This document shows positions 9,852-20,797 of a stretch of DNA of 64,000 nt, one piece after another. The notes below the pieces were generated by a model. The model saw nothing but the letters and a program-made list of their open reading frames with translations. It was not told where the DNA came from and did no database searches. Both the position numbers and the translations under genes were made by a program. The DNA comes from Meira nashicola (lineage: Eukaryota > Basidiomycota > Exobasidiomycetes > Exobasidiales > Brachybasidiaceae). How positions within the stretch are numbered: position 1 is the first letter of the stretch; every line of letters starts with the position of its first letter. The DNA lies in NCBI GenBank assembly GCA_001600355.1, contig BCJU01000003.1:996519-1060518 (forward strand), given 5' to 3'.

Positions 9852-12761
9852 TCATACTTGAGCAACAGCAGCAACAACGCTGAGTAACATAGAGTCCACT
9901 TCAGGATGCTTTTCCAATAAAACTTCATCCAAACGTTCTAAAACATCAATTGAAGGATACTTTTGTCTTCTTGATCCTTCTAATTTCTTGGCCTGTGGCC
10001 ACATTGCTTCTGCGATTAAGCCAGAATAATCGATCCACAATTTAGTCGGATCACGTTCAGGAACACCTTGAGAAAGACGAATCGGATTAGCAACAGATGA
10101 AGTTTTAGATTTCTTTTGTTGTTGAGCATCACTTGGTAAACGGATGGTCATTGTAACAGACCATTCATCGATTCCATGTCTTGCAACTTCTTTGATATGA
10201 TGCCTTTGCATTCCAGGAGGTGGTGGAGATGTTAGATCCCATTCAATAATATCAGCATCCAAAGCGATCACGCTCCAAATCAGATTCGGTCTTCGAATTG
10301 TGAGGGTAAAAGAACGAGTACCTGCTTGCCAATCGATTTTCTCGTTGGATACTTTTGGTACGAATTCATCTCCATCTGGTAAGGTCCAAGGTGAAGAAGG
10401 TTGTGGCATTGGAACACGCATCTTATAAGGTGTAAGGAAGGTGCTTACAGGATATAAGATTGCGAAATCCGGATTATAATCATCCATATCCACTTTCGTA
10501 AATGGTTCTTGATCGATTCCCATCGATTTCCAAACATCGTCCACAATTCCTTCTAATCCTTTCACGTCTGGATCTGCACCTCCCAAATTTAGCCAAAAGG
10601 TATCAGAAGTGACATTTTGAACGGCATGTACGAAAACTCGCTTTGGATGTGCAACGTCGAATGGCTTTAAAGCAGGAGAAGCAAAGATTGCAATGCAAGC
10701 TATTGAAATTGTTAAAAAGAACACAATCACTTTTGCCAAACGTTCGCGACCCATTCTGAATGACATTGGAAGTGCAAAAGGTAAGCATAAAAATGTCAAT
10801 GCACCAGCAATCGAACCAACGATATGATCAGCAGGCGAAATTTCACCTGTTCTGCCTGTCAAAGGAACGAAAAGATCCAAGAATGACACCAATCCTTCAC
10901 TTCCAATCGAAGCAGGTACGATAACGTAGATCAAATAACTAATCGGATGTACCCTTTTGTGTGCCGGAACTTGCTTTTGTTCGATCTTATCGAATCCGAT
11001 CAAATACAAATCATTTAAAGCGATTACTACAGTCATTGCAATCGATCCTAATCCTGCCAAATAGCAAGATCCGATCCCAAAAGCGCTTAAAGTCAAAAGT
11101 GACAAAACAAAGAATAACGATAAACCATCCAAGCTTGCCCTTTCAAGGTAAGCTCTACGATCTTTCCTCGTCACAGATGCAAAAAGGTATTGATTTGACA
11201 GAATACCCGCCAAAGCTGGTGGTCCAAAGAGTACGATTGGATACCATTCTTTTGCGAACCAACTGAGAGGTTTTCCAACCAAATGAATCATAATCAAAGC
11301 TACTGCGTTGGAAAAGATCAAAGCGGATAACAATGATGTGACGGTGAAGAACAAAGAAAGTAAGGCGTACTTTAATGCACCTTGATGCTTATCTGCCCTT
11401 CCCATGGATGTTAATAGATAATTAGATAATGCAGAAATACCCATAATAACCGTTCTGAACTTCTCTGCTGGGATCAAAATGAAAAATCGACTTGCGATAC
11501 TAAAGTAGATCGGTGGTGCTGAACGTGGGAAAGGCTTATTAATTGCCAAATTTGAACGTGGAGAGGTGACCAAATGATTTACGATTGCCAACACATTTTC
11601 ACCAAAATGTTGCATCATTCCAGGTTCGAGATTTTTTGTTAGATCGAGTCTTGTGTGATATTGATAGCTATTACCCACGATTGCCATATCTAAACCAGAT
11701 TGATTAGCATATTGAACGAATTGACGGAAATCCGTATCGGATAAAATTAAACCTGTCGAAAAAACATCATTTGCCATAACTGTTCCAAAAGGATATGGAA
11801 CTTTACTGTATGCTTCCACAAATGGAACGGAAGTTGCTTGAAACAATAATTCTGGACCTGAAGTACCACAAGCTTCCAAATTGACAACTCCACGAACCGA
11901 ATGACGGGTTTCATGTTGGGTTGCGTAAAGGTGACTTGCGTCTTGGAAACTCTCTTCTCCATTATTGAATAGTAGAATGACTGAATGTCGTAAGCGTGGA
12001 CGAGGTGGTGTAGTATAAATGCGCAATATTTCTAACAAGATTGCAATTCCTGCACCATCATCAGCAGCACCTGGACTGGGTAAAGTACTATCCAAATGAG
12101 CATTCAAAAGGACGGCGTGTTCTTTACCTTCATCTGTTCCATCAGAGATACGAACGATAACGTTTGACATACTATAATACTTTTTCCAAACAACAGAAGA
12201 AATGAAATCGAATCTATGTGCTCCATCTGCGATTTGCGTCCAAACTTCTACTTGTGTATCACCTCTTGGATCTGTTCTTCTTTGTGTTGCATTTATTTGT
12301 GGTTCTGCATCTTCGTCTTCAATAATTGTTTTATGCCAACCTTCATAACTTTTCACAACATTTTCAATCCATTTTTCCGCTTCAACGTGTTCTTTTGTTC
12401 CAACGATTCTATAACCAATATCATCGCTCAATTTAGAAATATGTTCTAATGCTTTCAATTCGGAAAAATGTGCAGGTTCATCCAACGTATTTGTATCGAT
12501 CGATTTGGGCGTGGGCAAATGATAATGAGACCATAATGTCAGAGATGCAATAAATGCATATACTGCCAACACTTGAAATAAATGAAACCATGTAAATGCC
12601 GTTCCAGGCACAGATTCAGGTAATTCTCGTACTGCTGCTCCATTTACTGTTCGAGTTGTGTTATTGGTAGTGCTTCCTGCACTTCTTCTTACTTCTGCAT
12701 TCGTCCTTTGTTGACTAGAAGAAGTTGATGAGCCGGAGCTCTTATTCTTCTTTGGCGCCAT
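9852..12761 (-). CDS. M28-family membrane metalloprotease (ERMP1/Pff1-like)
   Basis: Multi-spanning zinc aminopeptidase-like protein of the vacuole or ER. The chosen start is ATG 12761 (MAPKKNKSSG), giving 969 residues; the longer frame begins 27 codons upstream in hydrophobic leader-like sequence. An N-terminal membrane segment (about residues 65-85) precedes a lumenal M28 domain. The metal ligands are visible: H222 in HLDS, D234 in ADDGAG, paired glutamates in NNGEES, glutamate in NLEACG and histidine in YHTRLD. About eight further membrane segments and a C-terminal lumenal domain follow, as in human ERMP1 and yeast Pff1. The metal-binding set looks intact, so activity is likely. ER versus vacuolar location cannot be decided from sequence. 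It lies in tandem with OST1 on the same strand. Confidence 0.85.
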   Translation of the reverse strand: MAPKKNKSSGSSTSSSQQRTNAEVRRSAGSTTNNTTRTVNGAAVRELPESVPGTAFTWFHLFQVLAVYAFIASLTLWSHYHLPTPKSIDTNTLDEPAHFSELKALEHISKLSDDIGYRIVGTKEHVEAEKWIENVVKSYEGWHKTIIEDEDAEPQINATQRRTDPRGDTQVEVWTQIADGAHRFDFISSVVWKKYYSMSNVIVRISDGTDEGKEHAVLLNAHLDSTLPSPGAADDGAGIAILLEILRIYTTPPRPRLRHSVILLFNNGEESFQDASHLYATQHETRHSVRGVVNLEACGTSGPELLFQATSVPFVEAYSKVPYPFGTVMANDVFSTGLILSDTDFRQFVQYANQSGLDMAIVGNSYQYHTRLDLTKNLEPGMMQHFGENVLAIVNHLVTSPRSNLAINKPFPRSAPPIYFSIASRFFILIPAEKFRTVIMGISALSNYLLTSMGRADKHQGALKYALLSLFFTVTSLLSALIFSNAVALIMIHLVGKPLSWFAKEWYPIVLFGPPALAGILSNQYLFASVTRKDRRAYLERASLDGLSLFFVLSLLTLSAFGIGSCYLAGLGSIAMTVVIALNDLYLIGFDKIEQKQVPAHKRVHPISYLIYVIVPASIGSEGLVSFLDLFVPLTGRTGEISPADHIVGSIAGALTFLCLPFALPMSFRMGRERLAKVIVFFLTISIACIAIFASPALKPFDVAHPKRVFVHAVQNVTSDTFWLNLGGADPDVKGLEGIVDDVWKSMGIDQEPFTKVDMDDYNPDFAILYPVSTFLTPYKMRVPMPQPSSPWTLPDGDEFVPKVSNEKIDWQAGTRSFTLTIRRPNLIWSVIALDADIIEWDLTSPPPPGMQRHHIKEVARHGIDEWSVTMTIRLPSDAQQQKKSKTSSVANPIRLSQGVPERDPTKLWIDYSGLIAEAMWPQAKKLEGSRRQKYPSIDVLERLDEVLLEKHPEVDSMLLSVVAAVAQV

Positions 12762-13062
12762 GATTGGCGAATTGAAATCTTTTGTATAAAAGAAGAGGAA
12801 CAAAAATGTTCTTCCAAATATAAAACTCCACACGTTATACAAAATAACAGCGGACGGGAAAGGCGAGGGCTAAAGCGCCTTCTTTAGCGCCGCATGTGTG
12901 TGCACAGCTCTCACGACATCAACCAATGCATACATACGCACGCCAGCGAACCTTTTTGATGCTGTCTTTTTATTTCATGTCAAACAAAAAATGAGAATAT
13001 TAATTTATTTCGATGATACACTTTTGTATAAGCAAGCTGAGTTATATGTGCTTTCCCATCAC
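12762..13062. other. Spacer between OST1 start-distal end and M28 gene promoter
   Basis: About 300 bases holding the upstream region of the M28 protease gene and the 3' flank of OST1. A short inverted repeat is visible (GCTAAAG at 12869-12875, CTTTAGC at 12882-12888). No gene is seen. Confidence 0.5.
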
Positions 13063-14670
13063 TTAAGCTTTAATGCTCAAGTCGATCTTGCTGAATAATC
13101 GCATAGCTCCTGCGATCAAAACGCCAGCCAAGAGTGCAATCAAAGCTTTTCGGTATTGATCACCTGTAGTAAGAGTGTATTCTACTGTAACCATACCCCC
13201 ATGTCTTTCACTGCATCTTTTCTTGTGTAATTTCAATACAGGTTTACCAATCGTATCTAAAAAGCTCCAAGAACGTTCATTTTCCACCTCAACGGCAAAT
13301 GGTACTTTGAAAGAGATATCCTTTGAACCTTCAGGGAAAATGATTCGTAAAGTTGCATCATCGATTGCTGTATCTTTGACAGCAGGTAAAAAGGGAATAT
13401 GCGTGATAAATCTTCTGTCTTCTGTTTCGTGGGTCTTTAGCCATCCGTCTGTCAATTTGACGTACCAACCAATACTGCATGTATAATTCCACCCTCCCAA
13501 TAATGGATAGCGAGGTCTGACGTCCAAAAGAGAAGCCTTCAAAGGCGTCAAAAGGTGTGGTGGAGTATCAACATGAGACGGAGATGGAGGTTTTGGACGG
13601 AAATTTGATGTGGACACATTACCTGATTCATCAATAAAATAAGCTCCGTCTACGCCAGGAGGCAATTGCAATACGAGATTGCTCAAAGTGTGTGTCTTTG
13701 CCTTTTGAACCAGAGCATTCAATTGATGTTGTACACGCGAAAAGTGTCCTTTCAGCTTTGCGCCATCATTTCGTAGCCATAGCCTATCTTCCACTTCCAA
13801 TCTGTTTTTCCAATGAGAAATCTTCACTTTTCGATCTGCCTCGACGATTGTAAGGATGGGAGAATTGTGAAGGTAATGAACCTTTGCTTCGGGTGGGATA
13901 CTATGGCTTCCCGACTTCAAAAGCGAAGGAATTGAGCTGAATGGGCCAAATGTGATCGTTGAGCCTGATTTTGTCACTTGTTCTGATGGTAGAGCAGGTT
14001 CGGTGGAGTAAGAAACAATTGTTGGTTGTGGTGATTTCACTTTTATTCTTCCGCTTCCTGCTTCATACACGCTCACGAGTGCCGCACTCCCTTTCCATAG
14101 AACATTTTGCGATTCCGTTTGACCAACACTAGCAGGTAGAGGTGTAGAAGCATGAACCAGCATGCCAGTAATAGTTAGCGAGGTATCGGCCAAAGTTTCT
14201 TCGCTAGAGCCAGGTTGAAGGAAATGTAGAGGTAGCTTGATAGAGTACAAATGAGGTCTAGAAGCTGTTGCATTTCCATCGGCCCATAAAGCATCAGTAG
14301 TATCTAGAGGACCATGCTCTGCTACACGCAAAATTGCTCTTTGTTTAGGAATTACTCCAGGACCATATCGAGCAGTTGCTTCTAATCCTGAAATGTGTTG
14401 TGCTTCCAATGCAGAAAGAGCAAAGTAGTATGGTTTAATATCTTGTTCTGACTGCACTTCAACCGATGGCTTGATAGTATGTACATCGGAAAGAGCTGAA
14501 ACAGAACTCAATTCGATCGTTCGAACGATAGAGGTTACCTTCCAATCATCAATATTCGGTCTTTGTTTCAAACTTGAAGCGGTTGAAGATCCAATAAAGA
14601 GTGTGAAACAAGCAATAGCAAATACGATTGCTATTCCGAAACGCCGCATCATAATCTCAGCAAGCGACAT
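13063..14670 (-). CDS. OST1: Oligosaccharyltransferase subunit Ost1/ribophorin I
   Basis: Subunit of the ER complex that transfers the dolichol-linked glycan to asparagine. It has 535 residues from ATG 14670; in-frame ATGs a few codons later (MMRRFG) are alternative starts. A signal peptide (hydrophobic FGIAIVFAIACFTLFIG) is followed by a large lumenal domain. That domain has the ribophorin-I hallmark YPLLGGWNYTCSIGW at about residue 390. A C-terminal membrane segment near residues 507-527 leads to a short cytosolic tail. Length and architecture fit the family (about 480-610). It is divergent from SKT5. Confidence 0.88.
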   Translation of the reverse strand: MSLAEIMMRRFGIAIVFAIACFTLFIGSSTASSLKQRPNIDDWKVTSIVRTIELSSVSALSDVHTIKPSVEVQSEQDIKPYYFALSALEAQHISGLEATARYGPGVIPKQRAILRVAEHGPLDTTDALWADGNATASRPHLYSIKLPLHFLQPGSSEETLADTSLTITGMLVHASTPLPASVGQTESQNVLWKGSAALVSVYEAGSGRIKVKSPQPTIVSYSTEPALPSEQVTKSGSTITFGPFSSIPSLLKSGSHSIPPEAKVHYLHNSPILTIVEADRKVKISHWKNRLEVEDRLWLRNDGAKLKGHFSRVQHQLNALVQKAKTHTLSNLVLQLPPGVDGAYFIDESGNVSTSNFRPKPPSPSHVDTPPHLLTPLKASLLDVRPRYPLLGGWNYTCSIGWYVKLTDGWLKTHETEDRRFITHIPFLPAVKDTAIDDATLRIIFPEGSKDISFKVPFAVEVENERSWSFLDTIGKPVLKLHKKRCSERHGGMVTVEYTLTTGDQYRKALIALLAGVLIAGAMRLFSKIDLSIKA

Positions 14671-15388
14671 TGTTATCCTCTATGATGGAAGGAACTATGA
14701 TGATTGGTGTATGTTAAAGCGTTCTTCTAGCTTTGGATTCTTCGCAGGCTGGCCGCACGACCCTTTACAGCTCACCCGCTGGCTGAACTGATTCTATACG
14801 CACGCGCTAAATCTTTTTAGAAGGGCCGAAATGCACAGGGCACTCACCACTTGCATTTCATTTGGCTCATCCCATCACAATTGTTGATGACGAGAATCGC
14901 ACTTCTCCCTTCTTGTTACATTTGGCTTCAACAATATTCAATCAGAGTTGAGATCTTTAAACATCAGTAGAACGTAATATTGATTGATTTGATGCCTATA
15001 ACAGATTAAAATGATCGACTATTGAAACAATGAAAGAATTCTATACACAAATCGATTATGCACATATCGCTGCCGAAAGTAGCTTTGTTGCGTATGTAAG
15101 CACGTAACACGGCCTTTAAAGACAAGAATGCGTATGCAATGAAAATACCGAATGCAATGCGGGCGTAGTGCACGAATGTGCTTAATTAAAAAAAAAGATA
15201 ATTTTAGCGTAAAAATTTCCGTGCTTTATGCGCACACCAGTTCATGTTGATCTAAATACCTATTCACAGGAAAACTCAAAAGATGTAAATCAAGTCAAAA
15301 TCTACTTCAAGACCACCAATTTTGACGCCTGAGAAGGAGAATAGAACGAAGTCGCTGATTCGTTCATCTGATCATAAAAATTGCCATT
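14671..15388. promoter_or_regulatory. Divergent promoter region, OST1/SKT5
   Basis: Gene-free 718 bases, AT-rich, with scattered GCATAC-type repeats and an A-run near 15188. Nothing beyond promoter function is supported. Confidence 0.55.
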
Positions 15389-17908
15389 ATGGCGGGCCCT
15401 TCCCAATTACCGGATCTGCCGTTATTCTTTGGAAATGATTCGCCATTTCCTCCAATGGCAACACCGCGGCAAGTTTCAGGAGGAAGTCAATTTCATTCAC
15501 AATCATCTCAACAGCCGAAGCTAAATCCAAACGCTCCACCTCTACCACCTTCACGTAATGAAGCATTACAACGTGAACAACAATTTCGAAGACAACAAGC
15601 AGCACAACAATTTCACAATCAACAAAGGCCGCCGCCTCCTCAACCTGGCCATCCACAATATGGTAACAGTCCAGGAATGTTGATGTCTAGACCTCAACAT
15701 ATGGCACCACCTGTTCAACCTATGCCACAAAGTCACATGGCTGCTGGACCCGGTAGAAGTATCACACCGAGACCACAAACGATGAATGCACAACCTTTAA
15801 GTCCAAAGATGAACCATCCTCCGCCGCCTCATCAACAGCCATTTGCGCCTGCACAGTATGCGCAATCCAGACCGTTGCCTGTACCGAGTACCACTCCTCA
15901 TCGAGCTTTATCGCCTGCCCCGCAGTCGAATACTCTTTCTAGTTCATTAAATTCTATGCACTTGGACAATTCCAGGTCTCAACCTGCGCCACCTCCGCCA
16001 AGACAAAGGCAACATAGCGATCATGGATCTATTCAGCAACAGCCAGCAACTACTCGCGATTCGATCTCAAGCGCCTCAGGAAGTAACTTCGATCCTTCAA
16101 GCTTGAACGTAATCTTGCCCGATTTGGATGAATTGACACGTAGACGAGATATAGCATTTGCAAGTCAAGATGAACGTCAAAAAGCTGCATGGTGTAAAGA
16201 GGTTTTCAAATATGTTGAACGTAAATTGGATGCGAGTCGTATCAGCGATCCTGCTTTAATTCAATTGATCGATCAGGCAATCAATGTGATCAATCGCGCT
16301 GCCAATTCACAACCTCCCATAGCAGATGCATTGTACCTGAGAGGTGATCTTTTAGCATCTGGATCGTTCCCTTCCTACCATCCCAAGGATTTGCGTGCTG
16401 CATTCAATGACTTTGAACTGTCTGCTCGTATGGGATATGCACCAAGTTGGTTCAGAATCGGGCGAGATTATGAAGTCTTGGGTGATATGACGAGATCAAG
16501 AGATGCGTACGAAAGAGGATGTAGCGTGCAGGATATTGGCTGTATCTATCGAATGGGCATGGCAAATCTCCTAGGACAGCTTGAGCTCGGAGCAGATCAC
16601 TCTCGTGCTATACCGCTATTAAAAGAGGCAGCTGATCTAGCCAATCTGGATTCGCCACAGCCTAGCTACGTTTTTGGTATGTTATTGGCAGGCGAATTTA
16701 GTCATGTAAAAGTTTCAACCGAGCTCTTGGACTCTGCCGTCGATCCCAAAAAGCGTAATCAGCCAGGCAGTCGTGAACACGAGGCCAGAAGACGTATACA
16801 ACGAGCAGCTTATCTCAATTTTGCACCCGCCCAATATCGAATGGGTTGGCTTCACGAATATGCCCAATTGGAGTGCCCTTTTGATCCATTACTCTCGGTG
16901 CAGTATTATAGTTTAGCATCACAAGGTGGTGAGGTAGAAGCAGATTTAGCATTGAGCAAGTGGTTCTTATGTGGAGCAGAAAACTGTTTCGATAAAAATG
17001 AATCGCTTGCATTCACGTTTGCCGACAAAGCAGCTGCAAAAGGATTACCGACTGCTGAATTTGCAATGGCGTATTATTTCGAGATTGGTGTTGGATGTGA
17101 AAAGGATCTTGATGTAGCTCGAAAATGGTACAAGAGAGCTGCTTCGCATGGCAATAAAGATGCACAAGATCGTTTGGATGCTTTGGCTGGACCTGAGCCT
17201 AATGCACTTTCGAGAACACAACATGAAGCGCACATCGATACGAAATTACAGAGAAAGCGTACAGAAGCGAAAATGTTGTCCGATCGTCGATCACAAGTGT
17301 CCAGTGCTAAAGGGCAAAGCGTTAAACCTCCTTCAATGCCTCAACCGCAGACTACTCCTGCATCAAATACGCCCGGACTAACGCAGCAACCTCCCATTCA
17401 ACAGCGTCCTACACAACCTCCTTCACGAGATCTTAGACGAAAGCAAACGATGAGAATGGTGGAAGAGGTAGTGGCTAATCGCATTCCTATGCCCGTTCCT
17501 GAAAGCAGAGGAACAACACCTGCACCTTCATCTGGCTATAATTCTACAGCAGCATCTACTCCACCTGTAAATGCATCATCAAACCGACCCAACAATGCAG
17601 TAAGGCCTGCAAGACCACCCCCGGGAAAATTACCGATGCCAAATCAAATGCCAGTACCAAGCGTTCCTGGACCGCCAAGGAGAGGTTCTGGAACACCACA
17701 ACCGGTTCGTCCATCACAAGCTCCAGGAACAGGCTCATCGCCGCAAAAACCCACAAATTTCAATACATCTGCACCACCGACTAAAGCCAACATCCCTGTC
17801 AAGTCATCTGGAACGATGGGACCCGATACTAAAGTTTATGAAACTTTTGGTGAAATGGGTTTCGCTTCTCAGTCCACCAAAGATGACAAAGATTGCGTGA
17901 TTTGTTGA
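15389..17908 (+). CDS. SKT5: Chitin synthase activator, Skt5/Chs4 family, with CaaX box
   Basis: Activator and anchor of a Chs3-type chitin synthase at growth and septation sites. The 839-residue protein begins at ATG 15389. The N-terminal 220 residues are Pro/Gln/Ser-rich and disordered. Sel1-like helical repeats follow at about 240-600, with successive motifs such as YLRGDLLASG, RIGRDYEVLGD, YRMGWLHEYA and AMAYYFEIGVG. A second Pro-rich tail ends in CVIC. That last motif is a CaaX box, as in yeast Skt5, and predicts prenylation and membrane attachment. CDC43, encoding a CaaX geranylgeranyltransferase subunit, lies about 3 kb away, probably by coincidence. The length fits fungal homologues. 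Confidence 0.9.
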   Translation: MAGPSQLPDLPLFFGNDSPFPPMATPRQVSGGSQFHSQSSQQPKLNPNAPPLPPSRNEALQREQQFRRQQAAQQFHNQQRPPPPQPGHPQYGNSPGMLMSRPQHMAPPVQPMPQSHMAAGPGRSITPRPQTMNAQPLSPKMNHPPPPHQQPFAPAQYAQSRPLPVPSTTPHRALSPAPQSNTLSSSLNSMHLDNSRSQPAPPPPRQRQHSDHGSIQQQPATTRDSISSASGSNFDPSSLNVILPDLDELTRRRDIAFASQDERQKAAWCKEVFKYVERKLDASRISDPALIQLIDQAINVINRAANSQPPIADALYLRGDLLASGSFPSYHPKDLRAAFNDFELSARMGYAPSWFRIGRDYEVLGDMTRSRDAYERGCSVQDIGCIYRMGMANLLGQLELGADHSRAIPLLKEAADLANLDSPQPSYVFGMLLAGEFSHVKVSTELLDSAVDPKKRNQPGSREHEARRRIQRAAYLNFAPAQYRMGWLHEYAQLECPFDPLLSVQYYSLASQGGEVEADLALSKWFLCGAENCFDKNESLAFTFADKAAAKGLPTAEFAMAYYFEIGVGCEKDLDVARKWYKRAASHGNKDAQDRLDALAGPEPNALSRTQHEAHIDTKLQRKRTEAKMLSDRRSQVSSAKGQSVKPPSMPQPQTTPASNTPGLTQQPPIQQRPTQPPSRDLRRKQTMRMVEEVVANRIPMPVPESRGTTPAPSSGYNSTAASTPPVNASSNRPNNAVRPARPPPGKLPMPNQMPVPSVPGPPRRGSGTPQPVRPSQAPGTGSSPQKPTNFNTSAPPTKANIPVKSSGTMGPDTKVYETFGEMGFASQSTKDDKDCVIC

Positions 17909-18050
17909 GAATATCAATCTATAGAGGAAATGTATCATCACCATCATATATCACATATTATTATATTATTGCACACATGCTTCATCATCATCTTTTTGAT
18001 AAAATTTTGCATCATTTATAATACAGTGAGGTGATGTTGCAAGTCCCGAT

Positions 18051-18962
18051 TTATGCATCCATTATTATATCTCTTTCTTTTTGCTGGTCACCCAGTAGAC
18101 GTTGGGACATGGTATCTCTCATGAGATTGACGATATTTTGACTTGCTTCTCTGCATAGAGATAAGCAATTCTGATAATCAGATCCACTTTGCAAGCCTTG
18201 ACTATCGTTATAAATCATTTCAGAGTAAGAATCTGATTGAGGTGTTGAAGTTGAAGAATTGGAAAGTTTTTCGAATGCGAAAGCGAAGATGTGTGTACTT
18301 TTTGCTAAACTTTCTTCGTAAGGAGTAGGATCCAATAAAATTTCAAATTGATCTGAATCAATTTTTATTTCTTTTTCAGATTGATTCGTTTCTCCTGCTC
18401 TCCAACCACGCATAAGATTGAAACGAATCCCTTTCCGTATCACAACTGCCGAACAAGCTGCAATCATGCTTCTCATTGGTATCGAACCATCTAAGCATGC
18501 TAAAGTGGTAGCATTTATATGTGCTGCCCTTAATGAGACTGATATTGAAGCATCTGGATGAGGAGGTTGAATTGGCGGTTGATCGATAGGTGTCCTTTGA
18601 TCAGAATGTAAGAGAGGATTACTGACCAATTGAGGTGGAGAGGCGTATGTTTGCAAATGAATTTGAACGAGTGATCTTGGATATAAATGAAGTTGTAATG
18701 TATTTTGCCATATTCCTTGTAATGCACTCTCAAAGCTTGTAGCAGATGTTCCTGCAATACCTTGTAAAGGTGTAAAGTGAATTTGTAATGCTGATCTATC
18801 AGTCCTTTCATCACGTATACGAACTTCACTTGGACCGCTAACGGCTGCTAAAGCGGATACTGGACCGAAAGAAAATAATGCACTTCCATCTTGATGACCT
18901 AGTAAGCCTTGTTCTATCTTAATAGGCCTAAGATCCAGAGAACCACGTTCATTCTTGGCCAT
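18051..18962 (-). CDS. RRP46: Exosome core subunit Rrp46 (RNase PH fold)
   Basis: Component of the six-member RNase-PH ring of the RNA exosome, which processes rRNA and degrades RNA in nucleus and cytoplasm. The 303-residue protein starts at ATG 18962 (MAKNERGS); eleven upstream in-frame codons are not needed. The RNase PH signature is visible: GLLGHQDGSALFSFG, then AVSGPSEVRIRDE, then LYPRSLVQIHLQ and an Ala-rich helix with SIPMRSMIAA. The order and the GP.EV motif match Rrp46/EXOSC5 better than Mtr3 or Rrp41. A Ser/Thr-rich insertion sits before the final helix. In eukaryotes the subunit is structural. Divergent from the PQ-loop gene. Confidence 0.78.
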   Translation of the reverse strand: MAKNERGSLDLRPIKIEQGLLGHQDGSALFSFGPVSALAAVSGPSEVRIRDERTDRSALQIHFTPLQGIAGTSATSFESALQGIWQNTLQLHLYPRSLVQIHLQTYASPPQLVSNPLLHSDQRTPIDQPPIQPPHPDASISVSLRAAHINATTLACLDGSIPMRSMIAACSAVVIRKGIRFNLMRGWRAGETNQSEKEIKIDSDQFEILLDPTPYEESLAKSTHIFAFAFEKLSNSSTSTPQSDSYSEMIYNDSQGLQSGSDYQNCLSLCREASQNIVNLMRDTMSQRLLGDQQKERDIIMDA

Positions 18963-19312
18963 CTTGCTTTTTTGAATTATGTTATGGAAATACATGATGA
19001 AGTGAATTCTTTTCTTCCTAAAACGCTAATCAATCACAAAAAATTAATCAAAAGTGCGAAACGCGCTCACGCGCCAGAAAAATTATTCTGCATTTGTAGC
19101 TTGGTTGTGCGGGCGGCATATCGGCTTTGCTGAGCTGCATCCGTGCTCTCTCGGACAGGTCAGGTAAGTCTAGGTTTTTCTTTCTATGCAAGTCCAACAC
19201 GCACGCATGCACTCACGCACGCTCCCCTGAATCTTTGTTTGCATTCAATTTACCACGATCAACTTTCCCAATCCACTTGGGTTGTGAGAAAGTGTAGGAT
19301 AATACACAAATA
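18963..19312. promoter_or_regulatory. Divergent promoter region, RRP46/PQ-loop gene
   Basis: Gene-free 350 bases. It includes alternating CACGCACGC-type sequence near 19198-19226. No other structure is recognised. Confidence 0.5.
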
Positions 19313-20797
19313 ATGGCCACAACGGCATGGGCCGCAATGGTGGCCATGGTAAATCTAAGTGAAAGTCAAATTCCAAAAGGTTGCAAATCAGAACATTCAA
19401 AAATTCAAACAGGTTTATCGTTATTTTTATGTATGGGTTTGGTAATTTCTTATTTACCTCAATTGTTTCGTATCATTCTCAAGAGAAGTTCTATCGGATT
19501 TTCACCTTGGTTTTTATTTTTAGGTGCAACAAGTAGTGCAAGTAGCTTTCTCAATGTTGTCACTTTGCAATGGCCTACCGTTTCTTGTTGTCAATATTTA
19601 ACGTTAGGAGCTTGTGCCGAATCTTTGCTAGGAATCGTTCAAGTAGGTCTACAATGGCTTCTATTTATGTCTGTCGCTCTTTTATTCTTGGTTTATTATC
19701 CCAAAGAGCTGCGATATGAACGGGTAGTAACTTTGGAAGGACCGGAACGTGGTATCTTGGCTACATATGACGGTGAAGAGGATGATGCCTCTTCCGGTGG
19801 TGATCTTGACTCAATCGATTCACACATTGTAGGCAACTATGGACAATCGGGAGCAAGTGATGGAGCAATGTTAGATGGTGCAGGTTATTCAGGCGTCACT
19901 GCTCAAACTGATGATAGCGGAGGTGATAGCGCATTGGCTAGTAGGCTTGACCTAAACAGTGACGATGAACGTAGTAGTTCAGCTTTTAGTCGATTGGTAC
20001 CAACGTTCTGGCCTGTTTGGAAAGCACCACGCAAATTCAACCCTTCACCTTTGGGGAAAGTGTCTGCAACAGAATCCCTACCACCTAATGCTACAACTGC
20101 TGCAATTTCTGCAGCAACGGCTGAAGGTTCCCAAGAAGCACCAACGCCAGAAGAAGAGGGAGTTGATCAACAAGGTAGAAGAACAACAATCCCTGATGGA
20201 GATTCAGCTCATGTTCGTATCCATGCACCTCAAGCACTACGCAAACCACCACGTAAGCGTCGTATAAAGGCAAAATCACCTGAGTGGTCTTTAGCACTCT
20301 CGTTGGGTTGGATTGTGGCTTTTCATTTCGTCTTTATCCTTTTGGTCACTCTTCTGCTAGTCTCTTCTTTACCACCTTCGTCATTCCCCTCGCCTCCTAG
20401 GAAAGGACCATCGGCTCAAATCTTTGGACCTTCCTCACGCCTACTCGTCAACCGATGGGCTGCTTTCCTCGGTTGGTCAGCAATGCTTTTAGCTGCTTTC
20501 CAATATTTACCTCAAATCGTTTATACAGCAAGAAATAGACTTGTGGGAAGTTTGAGTATTCCGATGATGTGCTTGCAAGTACCAGGAGCAGTGTTGTTTA
20601 TCTACACTTTATCACTTCAACCGGGTGTGAACATTACTTCCTTAGCAGCTTATGTCTGTACAGCTGTATTGCAAACGATTTTACTCGGTCTCTGTATTGC
20701 ATGGCGCATTCGTCAAGGTCGGATGGGCATTGATGATTTCGGACGACCGGTTCAAATGGCTGCAGGAAGAGCAGCAAGTGAAGCACCTTCAGGATGA
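19313..20797 (+). CDS. PQ-loop repeat membrane protein
   Basis: Seven-segment-type transporter-like protein, 494 residues from ATG 19313. Two PQ-loop motifs are visible. The first is SYLPQLFRIILKRSSIGFS at about residues 45-64; the second is QYLPQIVYTARNRLVGSLS at about 400-418. Each is followed by further hydrophobic helices. Between them is an acidic and Ser-rich cytosolic loop of roughly 170 residues (about 155-325), much longer than in cystinosin or Ypq1. The family contains lysosomal/vacuolar cationic amino acid and cystine exporters, but substrate cannot be assigned here. Convergent with CDC43, about 107 bases apart. Confidence 0.8.
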   Translation: MATTAWAAMVAMVNLSESQIPKGCKSEHSKIQTGLSLFLCMGLVISYLPQLFRIILKRSSIGFSPWFLFLGATSSASSFLNVVTLQWPTVSCCQYLTLGACAESLLGIVQVGLQWLLFMSVALLFLVYYPKELRYERVVTLEGPERGILATYDGEEDDASSGGDLDSIDSHIVGNYGQSGASDGAMLDGAGYSGVTAQTDDSGGDSALASRLDLNSDDERSSSAFSRLVPTFWPVWKAPRKFNPSPLGKVSATESLPPNATTAAISAATAEGSQEAPTPEEEGVDQQGRRTTIPDGDSAHVRIHAPQALRKPPRKRRIKAKSPEWSLALSLGWIVAFHFVFILLVTLLLVSSLPPSSFPSPPRKGPSAQIFGPSSRLLVNRWAAFLGWSAMLLAAFQYLPQIVYTARNRLVGSLSIPMMCLQVPGAVLFIYTLSLQPGVNITSLAAYVCTAVLQTILLGLCIAWRIRQGRMGIDDFGRPVQMAAGRAASEAPSG